Positions 17,999-27,117 of a DNA stretch of 64,000 nt are shown piece by piece. The notes beneath the pieces were generated by a model, which was given only the letters and a program-made list of their open reading frames with translations, ran no database searches and had not been told where the DNA came from. Within the stretch, counting starts at the first letter, position 1. Every line of letters starts with the position of its first letter. The position numbers and the translations under genes are program-made. Origin of the DNA: Micromonospora alfalfae (lineage in GTDB: Bacteria; Actinomycetota; Actinomycetes; Mycobacteriales; Micromonosporaceae). The stretch spans positions 1 through 64,000 of the forward strand of contig NZ_JAKKFH010000008.1 of assembly GCF_022230925.1 (NCBI RefSeq), written 5' to 3'.

Positions 17999-18376
17999 AT
18001 GACACAGCGCAACAACACCCTGGTTCGTGAGTTCGTCGAGGCGTTCAACACCAAGGACGCGGACCGCCTCGTGCCCTACCTGCACCCCGAGGTCGTGTTC
18101 CACGCGTACGGCGACCAGCAGGTGCGCGGCCGGGACGCGGTCGTGGAGGTGTGGCGCGGCGTCTTCGGGACGTTCGCGGAGGTCCAGTTCGCGACCGTGC
18201 ACCAGGCGGTCGACGGCGATGTCGTGATCGCCGAGCAGGTCCACGGCCTCGGGCTGCCGGGCCGGCCGGTGGCGCCGGTCATGAACATGGCGATCTACGA
18301 GATCCGCGACGGCAAGATCGCCGCCTGGCGTGACTACACCAACCCGGAGTACGCCCAGAAGCTCGTCACCGGCTGA
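17999..18376 (+). CDS. SnoaL-like (NTF2-fold) protein
   Basis: This is a 125-residue NTF2-fold protein starting 11 bases after the aldo-keto reductase stop. The pattern LVREFVEAFNTKDADRLVPYLHPEVVFHAYG and a late DGKIAAWRDYTN match the SnoaL-like/limonene-epoxide-hydrolase-like group of small ester-cyclase, isomerase or hydrolase folds. Many members have no assigned activity. It probably acts on the same metabolite as its neighbours. Confidence 0.8.
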   Translation: MTQRNNTLVREFVEAFNTKDADRLVPYLHPEVVFHAYGDQQVRGRDAVVEVWRGVFGTFAEVQFATVHQAVDGDVVIAEQVHGLGLPGRPVAPVMNMAIYEIRDGKIAAWRDYTNPEYAQKLVTG

Positions 18377-18465
18377 CCCGCCCGCGTGCCCCCGGCCACG
18401 AACCCGCAGCACCGGGCCACGGCCGCGGGCACCCCCTTTTGCCGCAAATCCCGCTGGAGGAAGAC

Positions 18466-19383
18466 ATGCACGCGATCCGAATGCACGAGTACGGCGGACC
18501 GGAGGTGCTCCGCTACGAGGAGGCACCCGTGCCGGTCCCCGGTTCCGGCGAGGTCTTGATCAAGGTCGCGGGCACGTCGTTCAACCCGGCGGACGCCGTC
18601 ATCAGAGCAGGTGTCCTGCACCATTCCCATCCCGTCCGGATGCCGCACATCCCCGGCACCGACGTCGCTGGCACGATCGTCGAACTCGGCCCGGGTGTCA
18701 CCGGCCACGCGGTCGGCGACCGGGTCATCGCGGCTCTGCCGCGACCGGCGGACGGCGCCACCGGTGAGTTCACCCTCGCTCCGGCGGCGCTGGTGGTCCC
18801 CGCGCCAACGAGCATCCCGCTCGCCGACGCCGCCGCCCTGCCGATCGCCGGGCTCACCGCCTGGCAGGGCATTCACGACCACCTGCGGGTCCGGCCCGGC
18901 CAGCGCATCCTGGTCAACGGCGCGGGCGGTGGCGTCGGTCGGTTGGCCGTGCAGTTCGCCAAGCTGGCCGGCGCGACCGTTCTGGGAGTGGCGGGTCCCG
19001 CCAGCATCACGGCAGCCCAGTCGGCCGGCCCCGACCAGATCCTGGACTACACGGTCGACCGGCTGACCGGGCCGGTCGACGCTGTGTTCAACACGGCTCC
19101 CATCGACGGGTCCGGCCTGAATCGGCTCGTCGCCCTCATTGCGCCGGGGGGTCGTCTGGTCTCCATCACCTCGTCCGCGGCAACGGACCCCCGCCGCGCG
19201 GTGCACGCGATGGTCATGACCGTCCGCTGGGATCCCGCCCACCTCAACGAGATTGCCCGCCGGGTGGACGCCGACGGGATCTCGCCAGGCGTCAGCGAGC
19301 GTCTCCCGATGGCCGAGATCGTCGAGGTACACCGTCGCCACGCCGCCGGCCGCCTGTCGGGCAAGGTCGTGCTCAGTCACTGA
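18466..19383 (+). CDS. Quinone oxidoreductase-like NADP-dependent dehydrogenase
   Basis: This is a 305-residue MDR-superfamily enzyme without the zinc ligands. It has MHAIRMHEYGGPEVL, the GTDVAGTIVELGPGV segment, and the nucleotide-binding VNGAGGGVGRLAVQFAKLAGA. It lacks the typical C-terminal extension of zinc dehydrogenases. GGAGGAAG precedes ATG 18466. Its 3' end overlaps that of the converging LAL regulator gene by 7 bases, so no terminator fits between them. Confidence 0.88.
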   Translation: MHAIRMHEYGGPEVLRYEEAPVPVPGSGEVLIKVAGTSFNPADAVIRAGVLHHSHPVRMPHIPGTDVAGTIVELGPGVTGHAVGDRVIAALPRPADGATGEFTLAPAALVVPAPTSIPLADAAALPIAGLTAWQGIHDHLRVRPGQRILVNGAGGGVGRLAVQFAKLAGATVLGVAGPASITAAQSAGPDQILDYTVDRLTGPVDAVFNTAPIDGSGLNRLVALIAPGGRLVSITSSAATDPRRAVHAMVMTVRWDPAHLNEIARRVDADGISPGVSERLPMAEIVEVHRRHAAGRLSGKVVLSH

Positions 19384-22133
19384 ACGAGGGGGTCCGCTAC
19401 CTGCTGCGGCCAGCGGTCGCGCAGGGACGCCGCCAGCTCCCTGCGCGACCCGATGCCGAGCTTGGTGAAGACCTTGCGCAGGTGCCACTCGACCGTACGC
19501 GGGCTGAGGAACAGCGCGGCGCCGATCTCCGGGTTGGTCCGCCCCGCGACCGCGAGACGCGCGATCTGCGCCTCCTGTGGAGTGAGCTCGACGGGTACGC
19601 CGAGGGTTCGCTTGCGGACCGTCTCGCCGGTGGCGAGAAGTTCCCGGCTCGCGCGCTCGGCGAAGCCCTCCGCGCCCATCGTGGCGAACGCCTCGTGCGC
19701 GGCACGCAGCTGGGTCCGGGCGTCGGCGCGACGGTTCTCCCGACGCAACCACTCGCCGTAGAGCAGCCGGGCCCGGGCCAGTTGCAGACCGAGCTGGCCA
19801 TCCGTGAACCGCTCGACCGCCTCGCGGTACCGGTCCTCGGCTCTCCCCGACCTTCCCGTCAGGGCGTCGGCGAGGGCCTGCACGCCGAACGCCCAGCCCG
19901 TGCCGGCTGCGCCGGTACGCTCCGCGAGGCGCTCGCTCGCCTCGGCGGCCACCTCCGCGTCCCCGGCGCGTACGGCGGCCTCGACCAGCTCGCCGAGCGT
20001 CCAGTTGTACACGGCGAGATCCTCGTACTCAGCCGCCTGCCGTGCGGCTTCCAGCGCGCCGGGATAGTGGCCGAGCCCGTTGGCCAGCACCGCCCTGGCG
20101 TAGCCGGCCAGGCCGAGCAGGCGGCCCTCGCCACGTGCGTCGGCGTCCTTGACGGTGGCGTCGATCAGCTCCATCGCGGGCAGCTCCCGGCCACGGTGGG
20201 CGGCCAGGGTGAGCGAGGCGGACGGATGCACGGCCATCCCGGTGGCCTGGCCGAGGGCATCGGCCTCGTCGAGCAGACCGGCCGCGTCGGCGAACCGACC
20301 CGCGAACACCAGAGCACCGGAGCGGAACGACAACGCTGTGGGCAGCAGCGACAGCGCACCGGTGGCGCGGGCGAAGCCGACCGCCCGCTCGGTGAGCCGG
20401 AGCCAGGCAGCGTCGTCCCACACCTCGTGCGCGACCGGTCCGGCCAGCCAGAGCAGATGTAGGTTCTCGTCCGCCGTCATGGTTTCGAGAGCCCGGCGGA
20501 GATGCGGGACGGCGGACGCGTACCCGTCGAGGGTCCATGCCGTGAGGCCGGTCAGGAACAGGTCTGCCGGCTCGTCACCGGCCGGCACGCCGCGGGCCGC
20601 TGCGGCTGCCCGACGCAGGTTGCCGCCACCGAGCCGACCGGCGTGCACGGCGGCACCCACCGCCGAGAGGTACGTCAAGCGTGCCGTCGGGGAATCCAGG
20701 CCCTCAAGCCGGCGGGCGGCCGCGAGCAGTGGTGGACCCGCCGCGTTGCCGGGGTTGAGCGCGAACGCGACCTGAGCCCGCAGACGTTCCACCCCGGCCT
20801 GCTGCAACGGTTCGAGTGGACCCAGCTCGGCGGCCGCCAGCAGGCCCGGGACCTGTTTCAGTTCCCCGGCGTCCAACCGGGCCCGCGCCGCGCCCAAGGC
20901 CCGTGCGGCGCGCGCCTTCGGGTCCGAGGTCAGCTCGACGGCGCGTTCGAGGAAGGACGCGGCGGCGGACCGGCCGCCCCGGGCGAGGGCGCGACCGGCC
21001 GAACGCTCCAGTTCCGCAGCGACCTCCTCGTCGGGTCCAACGGCGGCGTGCGCCCGATGCCAGGCGCGGCGGTCGGGGTCGTGGTCCAGGTCGGTCGCCT
21101 CGGCGAGCGCACGATGCACCTCACGCAGTTCGGCGGCCTCGGCCGACCGCCACACGGCCGAACGCACCAGCGGGTGCCGAAACCGCACCCTCGTCCCCAA
21201 CTCGACCAGGCCGGCGGCCTCGGCCGGCGCGGCGGCGTCCGGTCCGACCCCCAACCGCTTCAGGGCGCGCCACAGCAGCGTCACGTCGCCGAGCGGCTCG
21301 ACCGCCGCAGCGAGCAGGAGTCGACGAGTGTCCGCCGGAAGCGCCGTGATGCGCCGCCGGAAGCCCTCCTCCATCCGGCTCACCAGGGGCGTTGCGGCCT
21401 GTCCGCCGAACCCGAACGCTAGCTCCGCCGGTGTCAGGCCGCGTGGCAGCTCGAGCAGGGCGAGCGGGTTGCCGCGCGTCTCGGCGACGATCCGGTCGCG
21501 AACCCGGTCGTCCACCGGGCCGGGTAGCACCGAATCCAGCAGCGCCCGCGCCTCCGCGGCCGGCAAGCCGTCGACCCGCAGCTCCGGCAGGCTGCCGAGG
21601 ATCTGTTCGTCCCCCGGGCTGCGGGAGGCGAAGACCAGCGCGATCGACTCCTCGTCCAGCCGGCGGGCGACGAAGGTGAGGATGACCTCCGACATTCGGT
21701 CCATCCACTGCACGTCGTCCACGATGCAGACCAGTGGCCGTTCCGCTGCGGCCTCGGCGAGCAACCCGAGGACGGCGAGCCCGATGAGCAGCCCTTCCGG
21801 TGGCTCGCCGAGGCTCAGCCCAAAGGCGGTGGCGAGGGCGAGCCGTTGTGGCTCCGGCAACCCGTCGAGGTGTCCGAGCAGCGGTGCGCAGAGTTGCTGA
21901 AGCGCCGAGTACGCGATCTCGGACTCCGGCTCCACCCCGGCGGCCCGGGTCACCCGACCGGCCGACGGGTGCTCGCTGAGGTAGTCCAGGAGCGCGCTCT
22001 TGCCGGCACCCGCCTCACCACGAAGCACCAGCACCCGGCTGTGCCCGGCGCGGACGTCACGCAGGAGCCGGTCGAGCGTGTCCCGCTCGCGCCGACGCCC
22101 CCGCAGCGCGGAAATCTCGGTGTTACTCGGCAC
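19377..22133 (-). CDS. LAL-type (large ATP-binding) LuxR-family regulator
   Basis: This is a 918-residue MalT/LAL-type activator. It has an AAA-type ATPase with Walker A GEAGAGKS (39-46) and Walker B LVCIVDDVQWMD near 145, a long helical TPR-like middle, and a C-terminal LuxR HTH (LTPQEAQIARLAVAGRTNPE through SPRTVEWHLRKVFTKLGIGSRREL). GTG 22133 is preferred because GGAGG lies 6 bases upstream; an in-frame GTG at 22172 is weaker. It sits tail to tail with the oxidoreductase run. Target genes and inducer are not evident. Confidence 0.9.
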   Translation of the reverse strand: MPSNTEISALRGRRRERDTLDRLLRDVRAGHSRVLVLRGEAGAGKSALLDYLSEHPSAGRVTRAAGVEPESEIAYSALQQLCAPLLGHLDGLPEPQRLALATAFGLSLGEPPEGLLIGLAVLGLLAEAAAERPLVCIVDDVQWMDRMSEVILTFVARRLDEESIALVFASRSPGDEQILGSLPELRVDGLPAAEARALLDSVLPGPVDDRVRDRIVAETRGNPLALLELPRGLTPAELAFGFGGQAATPLVSRMEEGFRRRITALPADTRRLLLAAAVEPLGDVTLLWRALKRLGVGPDAAAPAEAAGLVELGTRVRFRHPLVRSAVWRSAEAAELREVHRALAEATDLDHDPDRRAWHRAHAAVGPDEEVAAELERSAGRALARGGRSAAASFLERAVELTSDPKARAARALGAARARLDAGELKQVPGLLAAAELGPLEPLQQAGVERLRAQVAFALNPGNAAGPPLLAAARRLEGLDSPTARLTYLSAVGAAVHAGRLGGGNLRRAAAAARGVPAGDEPADLFLTGLTAWTLDGYASAVPHLRRALETMTADENLHLLWLAGPVAHEVWDDAAWLRLTERAVGFARATGALSLLPTALSFRSGALVFAGRFADAAGLLDEADALGQATGMAVHPSASLTLAAHRGRELPAMELIDATVKDADARGEGRLLGLAGYARAVLANGLGHYPGALEAARQAAEYEDLAVYNWTLGELVEAAVRAGDAEVAAEASERLAERTGAAGTGWAFGVQALADALTGRSGRAEDRYREAVERFTDGQLGLQLARARLLYGEWLRRENRRADARTQLRAAHEAFATMGAEGFAERASRELLATGETVRKRTLGVPVELTPQEAQIARLAVAGRTNPEIGAALFLSPRTVEWHLRKVFTKLGIGSRRELAASLRDRWPQQVADPLVQ

Positions 22134-22199
22134 GTCATCCTCCCCGGCGGAGGGTACACCGAGTGAGATCACCGATTCCGGGTCCGGCCAGCTCAGAGG

Positions 22200-22234
22200 G
22201 CGGTCCCCCGCGCGTCGCCTGCGCGAGGGACCGC
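22200..22234 (-). terminator. Hairpin after the VOC gene
   Basis: GCGGTCCC (22200-22207) pairs with GGGACCGC (22227-22234), continuing through one mismatch into CGCGC/GCGCG. It lies 8 bases past the stop of the minus-strand VOC gene and before the LAL regulator start. Confidence 0.6.
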
Positions 22235-22241
22235 GCGGAAG

Positions 22242-22853
22242 TCAGGCGCCGAGGCCGGCGGTCCGGGCCATGTAGTCGGCGTACCAGATCGGCCAGTCCG
22301 CGTCCTCGTGACCGAGTTCCGCCTCGTGCCGGCCGTGCGCCGCGGCGGCGTCGCGCAGGGCGTGCTCCACCTCGGGCACCGAGCCGTAGACGACGTGGGT
22401 GATCCGTCCCGGTTGCCGCACGGTGACCTCCTGGAGGACGAAGCCGTTGCCGTCCGGGTCGTTGAACGACGCGAACGACCCGTACGAGCGTCGCTCCGGC
22501 TGCGGGCCGGTCACCCGGTCGCGCGTGCCGGCGTGGTGGAACACGCCCCCGGCGTCGTGGAAGACCTCGCTCACCTCGATTCCACGGGCGACCAGTTCCG
22601 CGCGGGCGGCGACCACGTCGTCCACCACCAGGTGTATGCCCTGCACCGATCCCGGTGCTGCGCCGGACACCCCGTCACCAATGATGATCGAGGACGCCGA
22701 GCCGGGCGGGGTGAGGTGTACGACGCGAAAGCCGTCCGGGGCGACGTAGTCGACGTCCTGCCGGAAACCGACCTTGTGATAGAAGTCCCGGGCCCGGTCC
22801 ACGTCCGAGACCGGCAGGACGATGACCTCAAGCTTGAAATCCACGATCTTCAC
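22242..22853 (-). CDS. VOC (glyoxalase-fold) protein with C-terminal extension
   Basis: This 203-residue protein has an N-terminal VOC domain: FKLEVIVLPVSDVDRARDFYHK, then GIHLVVDDVVAARAEL and SFNDPDGNGFVLQEV, covering residues 1-140. About 60 further residues (HVVYGSVPEVEHALRDAAAA through DADWPIWYADYM) form an extension seen in some actinomycete VOC proteins, of unknown role. GTG 22853 has AAAGGAG immediately upstream. A perfect dyad lies just before the ribosome site. Enzyme activity cannot be assigned. Confidence 0.82.
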   Translation of the reverse strand: MKIVDFKLEVIVLPVSDVDRARDFYHKVGFRQDVDYVAPDGFRVVHLTPPGSASSIIIGDGVSGAAPGSVQGIHLVVDDVVAARAELVARGIEVSEVFHDAGGVFHHAGTRDRVTGPQPERRSYGSFASFNDPDGNGFVLQEVTVRQPGRITHVVYGSVPEVEHALRDAAAAHGRHEAELGHEDADWPIWYADYMARTAGLGA

Positions 22854-22863
22854 TCCTTTGTGG

Positions 22864-22889
22864 CACCGGACGCCGTTTGTCGTCCGGTG
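22864..22889. promoter_or_regulatory. Inverted repeat in the VOC gene leader
   Basis: CACCGGACG and CGTCCGGTG form a perfect 9-bp dyad with 8 bases between (26 bp total), about 10 bases upstream of the VOC start. It could be an operator or an mRNA hairpin next to the ribosome site. The rest of 22890-23090 is the divergent promoter region and contains repeated CTGG/CCAG motifs only. Confidence 0.5.
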
Positions 22890-23090
22890 TTCACCGTCGC
22901 GCCCAGGACCCACCGGTCGCCCCAGGGACTACCCCTGGCCAGCGCCCTGGGGTCGCTGGGCCAGCGCGCTGAAGGCCAGGTCGGTCGGAGGCCAGTGCCT
23001 CGGCCAGGGTGTCTCCCTGGGGCGATCCGGCGGCACGGCCGGGAGAGTCATCGGGGTAACCGACACGACCGGCAGAAAGCTGACACTCGG

Positions 23091-23630
23091 ATGTCTCCCC
23101 TCTTTCGCATCTACCTCGTCCGTGGCCTCGTGGCGATCGCCTGGGCCGCCGGATTCTCGACCGTCAGCGACTCGCTCACCGCCATCACCGTGGTCCTCCT
23201 GATCGCGTATCCGCTCATCGACGTGGTGGCCTCGCTGCTCGACGCCCGCGAGGACCCTGGCACCCCGGCCCGCAAGCTGCAGATCTTCAACACCACGCTC
23301 AGCGCCCTGGCGGCACTCGCCCTGGGGCTGGCGGCAAGCAGCGGGATCGGCGCCGTGCTCTTCACCTTCGGCGTCTGGGCGATCGTCTCCGGCGTGGCCC
23401 AGTTCACCGTCGCCATCCGCCGCAACAGCCCCGAACTCGGCCGCCAGTGGCCGATGCTGATCGCTGGCGCGCTCTCGGTCATCGCTGGCGCGACCTACCT
23501 GCCCGCCGCCCTCGGAGCGGAGCCGAACCTCAGCATGCTGATCGTCTACACAGCGGCCGGCGGTGTCTTCTTCGTCCTGCAAGCCGCGAGCCTCGCCTGG
23601 CGGCAGCGCCGACAGACCGTCCGGGTCTGA
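23091..23630 (+). CDS. DUF308-like membrane protein
   Basis: This is a 179-residue integral membrane protein with about six hydrophobic segments arranged as helix pairs. It resembles DUF308/HdeD-type proteins in its length and in short loops such as IRRNSPELGRQWPMLIAGALS. Role unknown. The ATG at 23091 lacks a strong ribosome site. A perfect 18-bp hairpin follows the stop by 5 bases. Confidence 0.75.
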   Translation: MSPLFRIYLVRGLVAIAWAAGFSTVSDSLTAITVVLLIAYPLIDVVASLLDAREDPGTPARKLQIFNTTLSALAALALGLAASSGIGAVLFTFGVWAIVSGVAQFTVAIRRNSPELGRQWPMLIAGALSVIAGATYLPAALGAEPNLSMLIVYTAAGGVFFVLQAASLAWRQRRQTVRV

Positions 23631-23635
23631 CCAAC

Positions 23636-23677
23636 CGACGCCGTGGTGGCAGGGGCTCACCTGCCACCACGGCGTCG
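23636..23677. terminator. Bidirectional hairpin between convergent genes
   Basis: There are perfect 18-bp arms (23636-23653 and 23660-23677) and a 6-nt loop. It lies between the stop of the DUF308-like gene (+) and that of the hydrolase gene (-), able to end both transcripts. Confidence 0.85.
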
Positions 23678-23684
23678 TCGACTG

Positions 23685-24671
23685 TCAATCGCCGCTGCTG
23701 GTCGTCCCGGCGAGTCCGGAGGTCGGCGCGGCCTCACCCTCGTAGAGCGCGACGTATCGTCTGCGCCACTCGTCGCCGTCCGCGCCGAGGGCGGCGAGGT
23801 TGAGGGTGTTGTGTTCGACGCCCAACGTCTCCGGCAGGGTGCACACCCGCAGCGGTATCGCGTTCGCGTCGGCGATCCGGCGTGGCACGTCGACCGCTGC
23901 CCTGAGGTCCACCACGCCGTCGAGCGGGCTGATCGCGACCGCCGCGGTCCGCAGTCCGGTCCGCCGGGGCGGATTCGGCAGGGTACGGGCGATCGTCAGG
24001 TACTGGGTGACGGCGGCGAGCGAGTATCCGCGCGACGTGACGCGGTCCCGGAGAACGCGACGCCCGTACAGCACGATGAGCGGCTTCACGGCGTAGGCCG
24101 GCGCCTGTCGCGGGTTCGGACCGAAGAACGGCGACAGCAACAGCAGATGCCGTACGACGTTGCCCGGCACCTGGGCCAGCCAGGCGGCCAGCACGGCGCC
24201 CCCGGAGATCCCCACGACGCCTACCTCGTCTCCGAGGGCAGCCGCGACGGCCCACCCCTGCGCGGCGTACGTCGTCAGCTCACCGGCCTCGACCCGGTGG
24301 TGGGCCCGCCGGTCGACGGTCCCGTGCTGGGGCGCCCGGGGGATCCAGACGTTGTATCCACTGTCGAAGAACTCCTCGGCCAACCCCGCGTACTGCTCGG
24401 GCGCGAGGGTGTACCCGTGCAACAGCAGCACGGCCCGGCCGGTACGGGAGCCGTGGCTCAGCAGCCGGCTGCGCGACTCAGGCCGCACCTCCGGATCGGC
24501 CGTCTCGGCGGCGATGACGGCCGCGGCGGCACGGGTGGCGGTGTCGAAGTCGAGCGGTCGGGGAGGCGCGACAGGTAGCCCGCGGCGGCCCACCGGCCAG
24601 AGATAGAGCCCGGCGACCGCTGCCCCGACGAGCGCCAACCCGCCGACGAGGAGCGCGATGATCTCCGGCAT
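23685..24671 (-). CDS. Membrane-anchored alpha/beta hydrolase
   Basis: This is a 328-residue protein with one N-terminal membrane helix (about 4-26) and an alpha/beta-hydrolase domain. LLLHGYTL is the oxyanion segment, the nucleophile elbow is VGISGGA (Ser in GISGG), and LLLLSPFFGPNP follows. The active site should face outward or lie at the membrane surface. The late acid and His positions (ISPLDGVVD, VEHNTLN) are plausible. Likely an esterase or lipase; substrate unknown. Confidence 0.82.
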   Translation of the reverse strand: MPEIIALLVGGLALVGAAVAGLYLWPVGRRGLPVAPPRPLDFDTATRAAAAVIAAETADPEVRPESRSRLLSHGSRTGRAVLLLHGYTLAPEQYAGLAEEFFDSGYNVWIPRAPQHGTVDRRAHHRVEAGELTTYAAQGWAVAAALGDEVGVVGISGGAVLAAWLAQVPGNVVRHLLLLSPFFGPNPRQAPAYAVKPLIVLYGRRVLRDRVTSRGYSLAAVTQYLTIARTLPNPPRRTGLRTAAVAISPLDGVVDLRAAVDVPRRIADANAIPLRVCTLPETLGVEHNTLNLAALGADGDEWRRRYVALYEGEAAPTSGLAGTTSSGD

Positions 24672-24712
24672 GGTCAGATGCTGACAGGGGCCGCGCCCGG
24701 CGCTGGCTGAGG

Positions 24713-24740
24713 GGGTGCGCCCGGGTGACCGGGCGCACCC
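24713..24740 (-). terminator. Hairpin after the GNAT gene
   Basis: A perfect 12-bp stem (24713-24724 with 24729-24740) with a GTGA loop, six bases past the TAG of the minus-strand acetyltransferase gene. Confidence 0.75.
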
Positions 24741-24746
24741 GGTCAG

Positions 24747-25643
24747 CTATTCCTGGCTGTTCGGCGGCGCGAAGACGACCCGGGACCGCAATTGTCGAAA
24801 GCCGGTCCGCTCCAACTCCGCCAGCACCGTCACCCGGTGGGATGCCACGTCGGCGATGACCTCGCGGGCACCGCCGGCGGCCAGCACCCGGACCGCCTCG
24901 GCCAGCAGCTCGGGTCGGGCCGCCTCGTCGAGGAGGCCGAGATAGGCGAGCAGGGGGTAGCAGGCGTCTCCGGCCGTGCCGACCAGCCCGACCGGGTCGC
25001 CGGCCGCCAGGGCGATACGCCACCCCTCGGTGTTCTCGCCCAACCAGGCCAGCGGGTCGGTGGCGAGATCCACGCCGCCGACCACCCGTGCGATCTCGAC
25101 GCCGGTCAGCACGTCCGGCTCGGCGACCCTGGCGACCAGGGCCTTGATCTCCGCCACGTCGACGGGCGCGCGGAAGTCGTACCGCCCGGAGGATGCCGGC
25201 AGGGGGGTGCCCGTCCAGGAACAGCGGAGCCGCTCCCCCCGCTCGACCAGCCCGGCGAGCCGGGCGGCCTCCATGGGCGCCTGCACCACGGCCAGCACCT
25301 CGGGCCGACGCCGCCAGTGTGCCGGCAGCGCGGCGTAGTACAGACCGGGACCACCGAGCGCCTCGTGGGCGGCGCGTAGCAGCTCGGCGCCCACCTCCGG
25401 TTCGGCGTCCAGATCGAACCGGTCCAACCAGGGGGCACCGACGGCGCCCGGCGGAAGGAGCCAGGCGGCGCGGCCCACCAATCGGCCGGCGCGCAGCGCG
25501 ACCCAGGTGTTCTCGGGACGGTAGCCGCCGCCGGCGATCCCGTCGGCGTACGCGACCTGGCGCAGTTGGGGCAGCGGATCGGGCATGGAGTCGAACAGGT
25601 TTTCCTCGCCCGCGACGAGCGGACGGATGACCAGATCAGTCAT
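24747..25643 (-). CDS. GNAT family N-acetyltransferase
   Basis: This 298-residue protein has GNAT features in a tandem arrangement: an N-terminal half with NTWVALRAGRLVGRAAWLL, and a C-terminal half with VGLVGTAGDACYPLLAYLGLLDEARP-type and AELERTGFRQLRSRVVF segments. The acetyl-CoA loop is not canonical, so activity is uncertain. GGAGG stands 7 bases before ATG 25643. A 16-codon leader frame with a strong ribosome site ends 32 bases upstream. Confidence 0.72.
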   Translation of the reverse strand: MTDLVIRPLVAGEENLFDSMPDPLPQLRQVAYADGIAGGGYRPENTWVALRAGRLVGRAAWLLPPGAVGAPWLDRFDLDAEPEVGAELLRAAHEALGGPGLYYAALPAHWRRRPEVLAVVQAPMEAARLAGLVERGERLRCSWTGTPLPASSGRYDFRAPVDVAEIKALVARVAEPDVLTGVEIARVVGGVDLATDPLAWLGENTEGWRIALAAGDPVGLVGTAGDACYPLLAYLGLLDEAARPELLAEAVRVLAAGGAREVIADVASHRVTVLAELERTGFRQLRSRVVFAPPNSQE

Positions 25644-25675
25644 GGGTTGGTCCTCCGGGAAGCGCGCGCCCCGGG

Positions 25676-25726
25676 TCAGATCCGCGCGGACGCCGGAGCG
25701 CGGAGGGGGCGCAGAACATCGGACAT
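25676..25726 (-). CDS. Candidate 16-residue leader peptide upstream of the GNAT gene
   Basis: An ATG at 25726, 7 bases after AAGGAGG, opens MSDVLRPLRAPASARI and ends at TGA 25676-25678. The next ribosome site (GGAGG) and GNAT start follow closely. The good ribosome site, the Arg/Pro-rich sequence and the tight spacing suggest a translated leader controlling the downstream gene, but a coincidental frame cannot be excluded. Confidence 0.4.
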   Translation of the reverse strand: MSDVLRPLRAPASARI

Positions 25727-25801
25727 TGTTCTGACCTCCTTCCAGCTCGACGGCGTGCCGAACGACCATACGCGCAGGAGTCGCCGGCCCGCAATGCTCC
25801 G

Positions 25802-27001
25802 TCACAGCGTCGGGTTGGTCTCCGCCCCGCGCTTGTGGGCTCGCTGGTCGTACAGGGTGATGCCGGCCAGGAGCACCGCCGCGACGGCCGCCACGGCGAC
25901 CGGCGGGAGCAGCACCATCGCCGGGGCCGTCACGACCAGCGCCACCACGCCGTAGTACAGCGCCCGACACCGTGGCGCGGTTCGGCTCTCCCGCTCCAGG
26001 GTGCTCCGCCCGACCAGGAACAGCACCGGACCGCCGAAGATGATGGCTACCAGAGCCCAGTCGATCGGCGGGTGTGGATCCTCGATGACCTGGCCGAAGC
26101 CGACGGCGGTGCAGATGATGCCGCCGACGATCAGCAGCAGGCTGTAGCTCGCCCACCGCGACAGCCGGATCCCCTCCCCGCTCGGGGTGGAGGCATGGCC
26201 GGATCTGACGTGGTAGAAGTAGATCCGCCAGAACGAGACGACAGTCACGAACGAGGCGACGAGGGCGATGGTTCCCTCGGTGGTGAAGCCCGGGAAGCTG
26301 ACCGCGGCACCGGCTTCGAGCACCACCTCGGCGAGAGCGATCATGAAGAACTGGTTGTACCGCTCGGCGAGATGCGCCTCCGAGACGGTGACCCCCAGGC
26401 TGTTGAGCTGTCTCCCGCCCACGCGGGGCAGGGGGTAGGTGGTGGCGGCGCCGATCATCTCGATGGCGAGCGCGATGGTCCAGAAGACGCCTCGACCGAG
26501 ACCACCGCTGATGCCGCCGCTGATCCAGAGCACGCTGGTGACCAGGTGCCAGGTCAGCACCCGGAGCGAGAACGCGTGCACCGGGTGGCCCCGCAGGGCG
26601 AACACCAGGAAGAGCGGTCGACCGACCTGGATGACGACGTAGGTGCAGGCGAAGACGACGCCGCGTTGGCCGAACGCCTGCGGCAGGGTGACAGCCAGCA
26701 CCAGCGTGCCGAACATCGTCGCCAGCAGGACGACCTGCAGATCGGGGCGCCGGGGGTCGTAGGTGCTCGCCAGCAGGGCGTTGAGCGACCAGATCATCCA
26801 CATCGCCGTGAAGAACAGGACGGTCTGGCCCGCCTCGGACAGCAGCGTGTGCCGGACGATGGTCAGGTCGTCAGCGACCCGCCCGGCGAGGCGGGCCAGC
26901 GCGAAGACGTAGACGATGTCGAAGAGCAGTTCCAGGACGGTCGCCGAGCGGGGGCTCCTACTGTCCCCGAGTCCACGAAAGAACTCGGTGCGCCTCAGCA
27001 C
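25802..27001 (-). CDS. LtrA-family membrane protein
   Basis: This is a 399-residue polytopic membrane protein of the low-temperature-requirement A family. It opens with the family hallmark (ATVLELLFDIVYVFALARL) and has about ten hydrophobic segments and the mid-protein SEAHLAERYNQFFMIALAE. The biochemical function of LtrA proteins is unknown. It starts with GTG at 27001. The 158 bases to the GNAT gene contain the candidate leader peptide. Confidence 0.9.
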   Translation of the reverse strand: MLRRTEFFRGLGDSRSPRSATVLELLFDIVYVFALARLAGRVADDLTIVRHTLLSEAGQTVLFFTAMWMIWSLNALLASTYDPRRPDLQVVLLATMFGTLVLAVTLPQAFGQRGVVFACTYVVIQVGRPLFLVFALRGHPVHAFSLRVLTWHLVTSVLWISGGISGGLGRGVFWTIALAIEMIGAATTYPLPRVGGRQLNSLGVTVSEAHLAERYNQFFMIALAEVVLEAGAAVSFPGFTTEGTIALVASFVTVVSFWRIYFYHVRSGHASTPSGEGIRLSRWASYSLLLIVGGIICTAVGFGQVIEDPHPPIDWALVAIIFGGPVLFLVGRSTLERESRTAPRCRALYYGVVALVVTAPAMVLLPPVAVAAVAAVLLAGITLYDQRAHKRGAETNPTL

Positions 27002-27117
27002 GGACGGCGGGACAGCTCAGCCGGCCGGGGCCGCCGGCACGGGCGCACCACTGTGGCGACCCTGTTCCGCTGCCATCGTCCCCGAGCCTCCCTCGCCGAC
27101 CGCCCCCCGCTTGATCC

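Noticed and set aside
22935..22980. CTGGCCAGCGC direct repeats near the VOC/DUF308 divergent region
   Set aside because: Short, GC-rich and imperfect; expected by chance in this sequence.
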